A DNA stretch of 64,000 bases, from positions 1 through 64,000 of the forward strand of contig JAURVB010014964.1 of assembly GCA_033002965.1 (NCBI GenBank), given 5' to 3'. Position 1 is the stretch's first letter. Every line of letters starts with the position of its first letter. This document shows positions 23,640-33,245 of the stretch, one piece after another. The notes below the pieces were generated by a model, which searched no databases, had not been told where the DNA came from, and saw only the letters and a list, made by a program, of their open reading frames with translations. Made by a program: the position numbers and the translations under genes. Source of the DNA: Piper betle (Eukaryota > Streptophyta > Magnoliopsida > Piperales > Piperaceae).

Positions 23640-24210
23640 ATCTCCTGATTCAAGATTGCACTTACCACTTTATCAAACTTTAGTTATTCTTTTGATGCAT
23701 TACTTATAGATGTAATTACCGTATCCCAACTCTTCGACAAAGAACACATGAACATTAAAGATTTAATATCTTCATTGCTGGTCATCTCCATAAATTCCAG
23801 TTGTGCCAAAATTTTAATGAAATCATTCAAATGATTAATAATAGATTTACCTTCGCGTATCCTTAAATAGATAAGCTTCCTCAACAAAAATAACCTGTTA
23901 GAGGCTGATCACTTCTCATAAATACTAGCTAATGCCTCCATCAACCCTTTGATGGTTGTCTATTTGGAGACATTGAACGTCACTGAATGTGTTAAACACA
24001 ATCGAACGATAGCTAAGGCTCGCCTATCCAACAAGGCCCTCTCCTTGGCTAACATCGCTTCTAGCTTGGTACCTATAAGCAGTTGATGTAGTTGCTTCTC
24101 ATATAGATGATCATCAATCTGCATCCTCCACCAATGTTAATTTGTTCCATCAAATTTCTCAATCTTCCCAGTCTTGGAAGTGTCCTCCATGACTGCTACT
24201 CAAATAAAGA
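23640..24210 (-). pseudogene. Copia gag (UBN2-like)
   Basis: The longest open piece (23,684-23,887) reads LRKLIYLRIREGKSIINHL, FIKILAQLEFM and SLPKSWD-like text (SLSKSWDTVITSI), the common plant copia gag pattern. Further pieces towards 24,200 include an initiator-like stretch before the LTR. It is broken by stops. Confidence 0.75.
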
Positions 24211-24252
24211 TCCGATTGAATGAGTCCCAAATTTCACACAGACGACGTCAAT

Positions 24253-24831
24253 TGTTGAGAAAAATTCCTAAAGTTGGAGATCAACAACATCGAATTCAAG
24301 ATATGGGAAAATAATGACTGAAAAATAAGATAAAACAAAACCAAAAAACTGAGATTTAACGTGGAAAACCCTCATTTTCTAAAGAGTCAAAAACCACGGA
24401 ACAACAACGAACTATTCACTACTTTAACTAAAGACTACAACCATAAAATATATAGAGATGTACAAGAAGAGTACTCCCCAACCTATACAATTGAGAGTAC
24501 AAGATTTCTCTATCTCAATACTCTATATAAGATTAAACTAGTGAATAATATTTTTCTCTTTTCTTATCTCTATATTCCTTTTTCATTTCTTTCTCTTTCT
24601 TTCTCTCTCTTTTTAGAATGAGGCAAATAAGTCTATATATAAAGATACTTTGTGGGCCTTCATCTTCAATGGTAGAACAAACAATCACTTTTATTCGGTA
24701 TCCCGAGATTCCTTTGGCATTACGATTGTGACAATGAGCTATATATCATTAATATTGATAATCATAAATATCATTAATATTCATAATCACAAATATTAAT
24801 AGAGAACAATTGTCATATGTCTCTTCCAACA
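24253..24831 (-). repeat. 5' LTR of the truncated copia (579 bp)
   Basis: On the + strand it begins TGTTGAGAAAAATTCC and ends CTCTTCCAACA, so the TGTTG/CAACA ends are inverted. TATATATAAAG occurs inside (about 24,635-24,645). No second LTR copy was found in the window. Confidence 0.75.
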
Positions 24832-24895
24832 TAGGATTATTTATCCCTCTTTCAATGAACAATAATTCTTTTTTATTATGATACATTGATACATC

Positions 24896-24923
24896 TATAT
24901 ATATATATATATATATATATATG

Positions 24924-24975
<52 letters not shown>
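24896..24975. repeat. Compound (TA)n(CA)n(TA)n microsatellite
   Basis: A TA run, GACG, about 19 CA units and another TA run lie in succession. The frame translating to repeated cysteine-valine here is an artefact of the repeat. Confidence 0.95.
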
Positions 24976-25377
24976 TTTTTTCTCTCATAAACTAATTTTG
25001 ACCAATTCATAAATGAGACATGAATCACCAATGTCACCATATTTTGTATATTTTTTATATTTGATTATTATATGATAAATATATAATTCTAGTGCATAAG
25101 TAGGAGGGTTGATAAAATTTTAGTTTTTTTTATATCATTATGACATACTTTTAGAGTTTCAAAAGATACGCTATTTAATAGATATTTTGAAATTAATTTA
25201 TTTACAATTACGTTGATAATTAAGATGAATGGGTTAAAAGTATTAAATTGAATTGAAATTTTATAATTATCCTTGTCACTTATTTTTTTATTTATCTATA
25301 TAGCCTATGAGTAGCGAAACCAAGTAAATTACTCTAAATAAAAGGTGTACTTAATATAAGTTATATGAACCGTAGCA

Positions 25378-25404
25378 TATATATATATATATATATATAT
25401 ATAT
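25378..25404. repeat. (TA)n at the left edge of El-a
   Basis: A TA run directly followed by GGGTTAAG, which is also the sequence that follows the (TA)n (read inward) at the right end of El-b (30,259). It marks the left edge of the first of four (TA)n-bounded elements. Confidence 0.85.
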
Positions 25405-25435
25405 GGGTTAAGGTATTCCGGCAATTGCTCCTAAT

Positions 25436-25935
25436 TTGGGTCATCTCGATTAAAAGGAAGGCCCAGATCCATTTCGAAGACTTCTAAGAACCCTACCCCT
25501 TCCCATGAATGCGCGCGCCGCCCTTCTACATTTCCCCATCCTCGCCGTCCACTCCTGTCCACGCTGCCGCCGTGGGTCCTCTTCCTCCCACTCCCGTCCA
25601 CCAACTGTCGTGATCCCCCGTCCTCGCCGCCCATTCCCGTCCAAGCCCCTCCAACACCCTTCCCCCATCCACTCACTCCCGTCCACACCGCCGCCGCATG
25701 TCCCCTTCTGGTGACAGGCTGGTGGAGACCTCGCCGCCGTCATATAAGCAGCTGGACGTACCACCGGTGCCGGTGGTGGAGGCCTCGCTGCCTCCATGTC
25801 AACTGCTGGTGCCACCCACCCCCATCATTCCAGGTCCGGCGCCGCCCACTGGCTCTGGTGGTGGAGGCCTCGCCGCCTCCCTGTCAATCGTCGGCGCCAC
25901 CCGCCCCGTCATTCCTGATCCGGCAGCCAACTTGG
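25436..25935 (+). repeat. El-a left arm (inverted copy of 28.87-29.30 kb)
   Basis: GC-rich arm with short tandem units of CACTCCCGTCCACGC type. Several overlapping proline- and arginine-rich frames on both strands (25,431-26,018) come from this composition and are not counted as genes. Confidence 0.75.
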
Positions 25936-25989
25936 TAGAAGAACTTGGAAGGAAATTTTTTTTCACCTCTTGTAAATCTATATTTATCT

Positions 25990-27640
25990 TCATTGTTTTT
26001 GATTTATGGGTCTTATGAATGAATCATGACCCAGATTGTGAGATTTGTTCCTTTTGAGTGTGGAAAGCAGGAATCTGTGAAGGTGATCGGTTGATATGGA
26101 TACGAGTCTAAAAAATAATTGCCTTCCTGTATGGTTATTATTTGTGAATGTAAGAGCAGGATATATTGATCCCGTAAAATAAATTTGGCAACTGAACTCG
26201 TGTTTGCAACTGCAGACATGACTCACTGTTTGTAATATTTTGGTGAGTAGCAGAGGGATTAATTGTTGAACATGGATGTTTAACTTCTCTGTGCTGGTTG
26301 CTCTGTTGCTCTGAAAGCTAATGCTTTCTCTGCCTAGATCCTGACTACTGAAAGTCGATGCTTTCTCCGGCTCTGAGTTATACTTTCTCCGGCTTTTAAT
26401 TGGGATTTGAAATTGAGGGCAAATGTATCTAACATCTGAATTTACACCATACCCATCGTGATGCAAACTTGAAGACACATCTACTACATTTGTTACCAAG
26501 ATTGATCGGACTCGTCACTGCATTGAAGATAGGACCATTTGTTTCCAAAATATATGACAGTAATAATGTGATGTGATTTGGATGAATCGTATATAGGTGT
26601 TGAGAATTTAAGATGTATGTTAACCGTATGTAGACCAAAGTGACATCCTTTCAAGCACCATCGAACAGGTAAAAAGATAAAATAATATGCTAGCAATCTC
26701 ATAGCTCAAGTGTCTTGCTTTAAAACACCATCAAACGGATAAAACAGCCCAAATAATGTGCTAGATGCAACCCAATCTCATGACAAACATATAATAAAGG
26801 CAGAAAAAAGTATCAGCAGAGAAAAAAGTAACAGCAGAAAGAAGAAGAATAAATTAAAGGTTGATGAGAAAGTAAGTTGAATAATCACTAAATTACAAGA
26901 ACAAATTGGGTCCTTCTAAATTAGTGAACGTGTTTGAATCATGCAATCTTGTCCTTTCCTTCCACATCTTTTTTGGTTAATCTACATCAACATTTTTTCG
27001 ACACCAGAGGGTCATAGTCATATGCGTCCCCAGCCTTCACAAACCTGCCTTTCTCCCCTCTTCTTGAATCTGCTCTTGCTTTCCGTGATGCATATCTTAT
27101 TTGTTTCTCAAACCTACCGCCACACAACAACAATCTTAACATAGGTACCATTCACTCCGATCATCTCATAGAATTAAGTAAATGCTTGCTATACATCCCA
27201 AAAACTACTCACGTTTCAAACATGGAGTTCGAGCAGAGACTTCTCACGGCCGGCTCTTACCGGCATTGTCATTCTTGCATCTGCTGCACAACACAAGAAT
27301 ATAAAGTGACATTTTCAGGTCTTCCAACAAAACTCTCAACATCAACTAAAATACTTACCAAATATAAGCTATTGAATAATATCATTTTCATAACATTCTA
27401 AGGTTATATGCCCACCAAATGGAGCAAGACATACTAATGTTGATGTTGATTGTTTATCATCCACAAAATCCATCTGAATTAGACGCCTCCGGCATTTGAC
27501 CACCTTGAGTTAGCTGTAAGAAAAAATTTATCAATATGCATTTGCACATAGAGGTAAATATAAAACTTTATAATTATTTATAACTATACCTTATACAAAG
27601 AACAAGTATTCATATAGTGCCTGGTCATCATTTAACATTC
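25990..27640. other. El-a interior without assigned genes
   Basis: Normal-composition DNA. The 169-codon minus frame at 25,990-26,499 has no recognised domain. An imperfect tandem duplication lies near 26,640-26,760 (words such as AGCACCATCGAACAGGTAAAA and AACACCATCAAACGGATAAAA). This may be material captured by the element, but I cannot identify a source gene. Confidence 0.4.
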
Positions 27641-28095
27641 CCTCGTTTAATGTCGTATAATGTCTTCAAAATTAACCACAACCCATTTCATTTCCTCGTT
27701 TAATTCAATTATCATCCTTGCCTTACAATTCTCTCTCGTGTCTGGTCGTTGTTTAACATTCTTTCCTGCTTCTCTAGGGTCATCCAACCTATTTGTTTCT
27801 TCTTTCTCACAAACAAATAACCTTTTGTACAATATATTTGATCCCTTGGAATAAACGGAAGAAGTTTTTCAAGTACCAAATCCCCTTAGCAAACCATATG
27901 CACTATAAAAATTATAAGCTTCATCAATAGAATTAAATTCCATTCCTTCTGGGCATCAATAATGTACCAATGGTACTTTATGAGTCTTCATTTTCTTTCT
28001 CCTTGTTTCCAATCTTTTCATTTTCAATTATGCCTTCCAAACTATTGGGTATGGCTTGACTCATTTCATTTTCATTGACATGATCTTTCAACATA
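27640..28095 (-). pseudogene. FAR1-type DNA-binding domain relic in El-a
   Basis: In two frames the minus strand reads EGMEFNSIDEAYNFYSAYG then GLLRGFG, and RLFVCEKEE followed by TRENCKARMIIELNEEMKW and VVVNFED. This is the WRKY-GCM1-like FAR1 domain of MULE transposases and FHY3/FAR1 proteins, the same domain that opens the El-d transposase (GMEFDCLDDALNFYSSYS there). An acidic leader (NEKIGNKEKENED) precedes it. Stops and a frameshift break it, and no MULE catalytic domain follows. Confidence 0.75.
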
Positions 28096-28768
28096 GTTAA
28101 AAACTAAATAATAGGAAAATTCATCAACATACATAAAAAAATTGAGAATCATGTACCAAATAAATTTTAAGTTACATAGAACTTAAAAAACTCACCCATT
28201 ACTCTTCGGCAAGACAATATGGTAGAAAGGGTCTACTAAATCTTGAGTTGTCGATCTTAAATAGTTCAAGAAGAATGTACATACAAGTTCCGATGCTGGA
28301 AAAACGACAGAAAAATACAAATATCACCTCTAGCATAGCTAATGCAAATAGAACAATTAATAAACACAACCGTCAGTGGCTAGGCCTGTTCTCCCCAATA
28401 CAAATACTCTGTAAATTTCCAACAAGAAAATATTGTGCGTGAAAATGCATTAGAATGATTAACTACAATCTTCCTACCAAATATTCAAACCCTCAGCAAT
28501 GTGAAAGATTTTTCAAATGCAATTGCATTCAAAAGACATTACACAAATGTAACAAGACATGTACCTTCCTAAACATATAAAAAACATGTATCTAGATGCC
28601 TGAGAATCCGAATCTCCAGTGCCATGAACTTCACACTCTCCTGCTCCTATATGTCCCTTGCCCAATCTACCACATACATACAACCAGTTCATCAATTCAC
28701 CAATAATAATAAATACAATCAATACATTGGAATCCAGGAATAGAATAGAATAGATTGAAGGAAGGAGC

Positions 28769-29297
28769 TAACCTTGTTGAGCTTTTAGAACAAATTGGCT
28801 AGGCGATGGATCCATCCATTGAGAGCTTCCCTGCCCACTCCCGTCAGGTGGCGCCGGACCTGGAATGACGGGGGCGGGTGGCACTGGACCTGGAATGATG
28901 GGGGCGGGTGGCTGCCGGACCTGGAATGACGGGGGTGGGTGGCACCGGCGGTTGACAGGGAGGCGGCGAGGCCTCCACCACCGGCACCGGCGGCGCATCC
29001 GGTAGTTTATATGACGGCAGCGAGGTCTCCACCGGCCTGTCACTGGAAGGGGGACCCACGACGCCGGCGTGGACGGGAGTGGGCAGAAGGGGGGAAGGCG
29101 CCGCAGCGGCGTGGACGGGAGTGGGAGGAAGGGGACCCACAGCAGCCGTGTGGATGGGAGTGGGCGGCAAGGATGGGGAACCGTGGTGGCGGCGTGGATG
29201 GGAGTGGGCAGCGAGGATAGGGAAAGGTCGAAGGGCGGCAGCATATGCGTGGGAAGGGGTAGGGCTTTTGGAAGTCTTCCGGGCCGTCCTTTCACTC
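28769..29297 (-). repeat. El-a right arm and possible first exon
   Basis: The inverted partner of 25,436-25,935. On the minus strand it stays open as a proline-rich frame that runs inward to CTCAACAAG then GTTAGC, a plausible splice donor, upstream of the FAR1 relic. El-d has the same layout. Whether the frame is translated is unknown; the Pro/Arg-rich text mostly reflects base composition. Confidence 0.5.
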
Positions 29298-29343
29298 CTA
29301 GGATACATTTACCGTGTATCTATATAAATATATATATATATAA

Positions 29344-30257
29344 TAGCCGTTTCCCTGCGCGAAGCGGCTCTGCGCCACTTTTTATTCTGGGCCGTCCGAT
29401 TATAAGGACGGCCCAAATTTATTAATTTTTTTTAAAAAATAAATTTAAGTTGATCTGGGCTGTCCGATTAGAAGGACGGCCCAGATCACATGGAGGGGCG
29501 GAGGCGGAGCGCCGCCGCCGTGGCGGGGGAGGGAGGGCACCACAGCCAGATCTGGCCGCCGCCAGATGCGGGCAGGCAGCCGTGGCCAGATCTGGCCACC
29601 GTCAGCCAGATCCGGCCGCAATAGATCTGCCCCCGCCCCACGACGCGTCGTCCCCGCCGCCGCCCTGTCGCACCACCGCCCCGCCGCGTCGCCGCCCCTC
29701 GCGGCCGCCACCCCTTCGCTCCCCCTCCCTCCTCTTTGCTCCCCGCCGCGGACGCCGCCGCCCAGCCGCAGATGCCCGTCCGCCCGCTACCCATCGACCC
29801 CGTCCGCCGGGGCGGACGACGGGGGCGGGGAGCGGGCAGACGGGCGTCCGCGGCTGGGCGGCAGCGTCGGAGCAAGGAGGAGGGAGGGAAGGGGTGGCGG
29901 CGGCGAGGACGGCGACGCGGCGGGGCGGTGGTGCGACGGGGCGGCGGCGGGGACGACGCGGCGTGGGCGGGCAGATCTGTCGCGGCCAGATCTGTGGCGG
30001 CGGCGAGGGGCGGCGACGCGGCGGCGGCGGGCGGCGGCATCAGCGAGGAGGAGGGAGGGGGGAGGAAGCGAGGATGGGGGAGGGCGGCGGCATCACCGGC
30101 AGGGCAGTGGCCGCGACAGGGCGGCGGCGGGGAGCGACGCCGGGAGACGCGGCGGTGGGTTTTTTTAATAAGAAATCTGGGCCGTCCTTATAATCGGACG
30201 GCCCAGAAGAGCTTGGGGCAGAAAATTTTTTCTGCCCCTTGCTCTTCTTCACTTAAC

Positions 30258-30259
<2 letters not shown>
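29344..30259. mobile_element. El-b: foldback element, almost wholly an inverted repeat
   Basis: About 900 bp between two (TA)n runs. The right arm 29,810-30,205 is the reverse complement of 29,388-29,805 with few changes. Shared pieces include GGGCCGTCCGATTATAAGG, CGGGCAGACGGGC, CGCGGCTGGGCGGC, GGCGACGCGGCGGGGCGG and CAGATCTG. The palindrome TGGGCCGTCCGATT/GGACGGCCCA occurs at 29,388-29,415, again at 29,456-29,484, and at 30,178-30,205. A second hairpin (GAAGAGC, GGGGCAG) occupies 30,205-30,249. It has no transposase. Long arms in both directions explain why both strands have similar long GC-rich frames. Confidence 0.75.

Positions 30260-30297
<38 letters not shown>
30260..30297. repeat. (TA)n between El-b and El-c
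   Basis: About 19 TA units separate two GC-rich elements. Confidence 0.95.
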
Positions 30298-30299
<2 letters not shown>

Positions 30300-31944
30300 A
30301 CATTACTGCCCTATTTTTGAAGCACATATGCGCTGCCCTTTGTGGACCGTTGGATCTAATCTAACGGTCCACAATCAACCCTCACAATCACCCCCCCTTT
30401 CAGCCGTTCCTGTCGCCGCCCACGCCCGCCGGCCGCCCCATGGCCCCGTCCTGCCGGCCGTCCCTGCCCCTGCCCTTGCCCCGGCCCTGCCGCTGCCCCT
30501 GCCCCTGCCGGCCTCCCCTACCCCACCCCCGCTGGCCAGCCCATGCCCCCGTCCCGCCAGCCGCCCCAGCCCTCGACCTCTCCCCACAGGCCGCCCCAGC
30601 CCCAGCCCCGCCGCTGCGCCTGCCCCAGCCAGCCTCCCCTACCCGGGCCCGCCCCTGCCCACCCCTATCGGCCGCCACAGCCTCCTCCCCAGCCCCGCCC
30701 CAGCTCGTAGCCATCGCCCCCCCCCCGGCAGGTGGCCGGCGGCGAGGTCGCCGGCGGTGGGGGTGGCGCGGCGAGAGAGAGCGGGGGGGGAGAGGGACAG
30801 GGGAGGGTAAAAATCGTAATAAAAATTTTATTCGGTCCCTCACTATAGTTAATATTATGAAATAAATTAAAAAAATAAAATTTTTTATAATAAATACTTG
30901 ATTCGATCTCGCACGAGATCGAGTTAATATTACGAAATAAATTTAAAAAAATAAAATAATTTTGTAATAAAAACTTTATTCGGTCCTACACGAGACCGGC
31001 GCTGCACATTTCCGAGTAAGCCCATCCAGCCCTAAGGTGGCGACATTGTTGGCCAACAGGTTGCCAGCGGCAAGGTCTCCGGCAGGGGTGGGGCGCCTAA
31101 ACAAATGAGGAAATAAATTTTGACTCGCTCCCGACCTGAGTGAATATTACGAAATAAATTTTAAAATAAAATAAAATAATTTAATAAAAACTTGACTAGC
31201 TCTAAACGCGAGATCGAGTCAATTTTTTATTATAAAATAAATTTATTACAAAATAAAGTTTAAAAAAAATAAATAATTTTGTAATAAAAATTTGACTCAC
31301 TCGGACTTGAGTCAATACTATGAAATAAATTTAAAAAAAATAAAATAATTTCATAATAAAAACTTGACTCGGTTCTTTGCAAATCGAGTCAAATTTTTAT
31401 TACAAAATTATTTTATATTTTTAAAATTTATTTCATAATATTAACTCGAGTTATGACTCGTAGTCGATTCCGAGTTAAATTTTTATCATGAAATTTATTT
31501 ATTTATTTTTAAATTTATTTTGTAATAAAAATTTGGCTCGAATGTGATCGAGTAAAATTTTTATTACCATATTACCCTCCCCTGTTTCTTCCCCCCCCTC
31601 TGTTTCCCGTGCCACCTCACCGCCGGCGGCTGCCGGCCGGGGGGGGGCTGGGCTGAGGGAGGGGCAAGGGAGGGGCGGAGCGGGGGCAGGGGAGGCTGGC
31701 AGGGGCAGGGGCAGCAGCGGGCCGGGGGCAAGGGCGGGGGTAGGGGTGGCCGGCGGGACGGAGGCATGGGGCGGGCGGCGGGCGGGGGTGGCCGGTGGGG
31801 CGGCGGCTGGTGCGGCTGAAAGTGGGTGGGGGGGGGCCGATTATGAAGGCTGATTGTGGACCGTTGGATTAGATCCAACAGTCCAACAAAACCATGCTCT
31901 GCCTACTTTACAAAAAACAGGCAGTGCATGGTAATATTTTCGTG
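30298..31944. mobile_element. El-c: MULE-like foldback element with inverted arms of about 500 bp
   Basis: The left arm 30,330-30,850 and right arm 31,540-31,930 are inverted copies. Both carry the palindrome GTGGACCGTTGGATCTAATC (30,341-30,373; reverse 31,855-31,888), TTTCAGCCG, C-rich CTGCCCCTGCCCCTGCC units and GGGAGGGTAA next to AATAAAAATTTTA. The centre (30,835-31,560) consists of repeated AATAAAATAATTTNGTAATAAAAA and TTGACTCG words with inverted symmetry. No transposase is present. The ends lie in TA runs and resemble those of El-d, so El-d could mobilise it. Confidence 0.7.
30835..31560. repeat. El-c centre: inverted and tandem TTGACTCG/TTATTACGAAATAAA repeats
   Basis: Irregular units of roughly 60-75 bp combine CTTGACTCG-type words, GAGATCGAGT or GACTTGAGTC, and AATATTACGAAATAAATTT. 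The first half reads one way and the second half the other, giving CGAGTCAAATTTTTATTAC in the right part. The same TTGACTCG word builds the 37-bp array in El-d. Confidence 0.7.
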
Positions 31945-31971
31945 TATATATATATATATATATATATATAT
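31945..31971. repeat. (TA)n between El-c and El-d
   Basis: A TA run immediately followed by GGGCAGCGCATC, the left end of El-d. Confidence 0.95.
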
Positions 31972-32026
31972 GGGCAGCGCATCAAACGTTGCCTCTTCAG
32001 GGCTGTTGGAATTGATCCAACGGCCC

Positions 32027-32204
32027 CGCCAAACTACCCACAAGCAATCCCCCCCCACCACCACCAACACCACCAGCACCTTGCCGCCGCCTGCCCCCTG
32101 GCCCCCCGGACGCCGCCGCCTTGCCCCCCGACACCCCCTGGCCCCCCTGACGCCCCCTGCCCTCCCTGACGCCCCCGTCCCTCCGCCACCGCCCCACGCC
32201 GCCA

Positions 32205-32243
<39 letters not shown>

Positions 32244-32455
32244 CACGCCACCCACCCAGCCCCACGCCACCACCCCCGCCCCGCCCCACGCCACCGACCC
32301 CTGCCCCCGTCCCACGCCACCGCCCCCGCCCCGCTCCACGCCACCACCACCTGCCCCCTCCACCGCCCTCCGCCACCACCCCCCGCCACCGCCCCCCACT
32401 GCCGCCGGCCCCGCCCAAGCCACCACCCCTGCCACCGTCCGCGACCGCGGCCGGG
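32027..32455. repeat. El-d left C-rich arm
   Basis: Extremely C-rich, with short tandem words such as CCGCCCACCGCCCACCGCC and CCCCTGACGCCCCCTGCC. Opposed Pro-rich and Gly-rich frames on both strands are composition artefacts. Confidence 0.8.
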
Positions 32456-32945
32456 CTCGACTCGAGTAAAAAAAAATTAAACTCGGTCTCGACTCAAATC
32501 AAGTAAATAAAAAATTGACTCGATTTCAACTCGAGTCAAGTAAATAAAAAATTGACTCGATTTTGACTCGAGTCAAATAAATAAAAAAGTTGACCCGGTC
32601 TCGACTCGAGTCAAGTAAATTAAAAATTGACTCGGTCTCTACTCGAGTCAAGTAAATTAAAAATTGACTCGGTCTTGACTCGAGTCAAGTAAATTAAAAA
32701 TTGACTCGGTCTCGATTCGAGTCCAGTAAATTAAAAATTGACTCGGTCTCGGCTCGAGTCAAATAAATAAAAAATTGACCCGGTCTCGACTCGAGTCAAG
32801 TAAATTAAAAATTGACTCGGTCTCAACTCGAGTCAAATAAATAAAAAATTGACCCGGTCTTGACTCGAGTCAAGTAAATTAAAAATTGACTCGGTCTCGA
32901 CTCGAGTCAAGTAAATTAAAAATTGACTCGGTCTTGACTCGTTAA
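32455..32945. repeat. 37-bp tandem array (about 13 units) in El-d
   Basis: The consensus starts CTCGGTCTCGACTCGAGTCA and continues AGTAAATTAAAAATTGA. Units keep the CTCGAGTC core while the GGTCTCG part and AGTAAATT/AAATAAAT parts vary. There are no unique spacers between units. It lies between the left arm and the 3' end of the transposase gene. Related TTGACTCG words fill the centre of El-c. A role as transposase-binding sites is a guess. Confidence 0.9.
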
Positions 32946-33245
32946 TAAAAAATCATGCAGCCTAAATCGGTAAACGGTTGAAAAATTAATTTTGTAGTAA
33001 ACTATAAATTAAAAAAAATAGCACTCTTATATATTTTGATAACATTTAAATTATGTTGATGAAGTCGGCAACGCATTAGAATCAAAACACATGAGAGCCA
33101 TCTCATTTAACTTTAAGTATACATGATGAATAAACGTACAAACTTACAAGTTACAAATTTGTCAAGTTTAATTAAAGTTAATAACAATTCAGGGAAACAA
33201 GTTACAAATCACAAATATTTTACAGTCCTTCTAGATTTGGAGCTA

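Larger units (their letters stand above)
22160..24831 (-). mobile_element. Truncated Ty1/copia element (LTR, gag, PR, INT only)
   Basis: In minus orientation the order is LTR (24,831-24,253), gag, zinc knuckle, protease and integrase, ending near 22,160. Reverse transcriptase, RNase H and the second LTR are absent. The gag-to-integrase order before RT is diagnostic of Ty1/copia. Frames are broken by stops. The break near 22,160 has no visible terminal structure, so this is a deletion derivative or an abortive insertion. Confidence 0.85.
25405..29319 (-). mobile_element. El-a: MULE-like element with GC-rich inverted arms and a FAR1 relic
   Basis: The arms at 25,436-25,935 and 28,870-29,297 are inverted copies. 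They share the degenerate palindrome around GGCCGTCC/GGAAGGCCCA, GAAGACTTC, CCCTACCCCTTCCCA, repeated CACTCCCGTCCACGC units, GACAGGCNGGTGGAGACC, CGCCGTCATATAA and CCACCCNCCCCCNTCATTCCAG. Between them, on the minus strand, is a FAR1-type DNA-binding domain relic. MULEs are known for long terminal inverted repeats and FAR1-related transposases. The DDE part is missing, so this copy is non-autonomous. Target duplications cannot be read because both ends lie in TA runs. Confidence 0.65.

Noticed and set aside
24749..24988. 79-codon minus ORF with repeated CV residues
   Set aside because: It is a translation of the (CA)n/(TA)n microsatellite.
25990..26499. 169-codon minus ORF as a gene
   Set aside because: No recognised motif, contains other frames on the same strand, and lies inside El-a in unassigned sequence.
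29450..30320. Several long overlapping GC-rich ORFs on both strands (up to 247 codons)
   Set aside because: They lie in the inverted arms of El-b; high GC removes stop codons, and the same text appears on both strands. No domain or start context supports them.
30328..30865. Proline-rich ORFs in the El-c left arm
   Set aside because: Low-complexity C-rich repeats give Pro/Ala/Arg text in all frames.
32455..32945. CRISPR-like array
   Set aside because: Units are contiguous 37-bp tandem repeats with no unique spacers, in a plant transposon.
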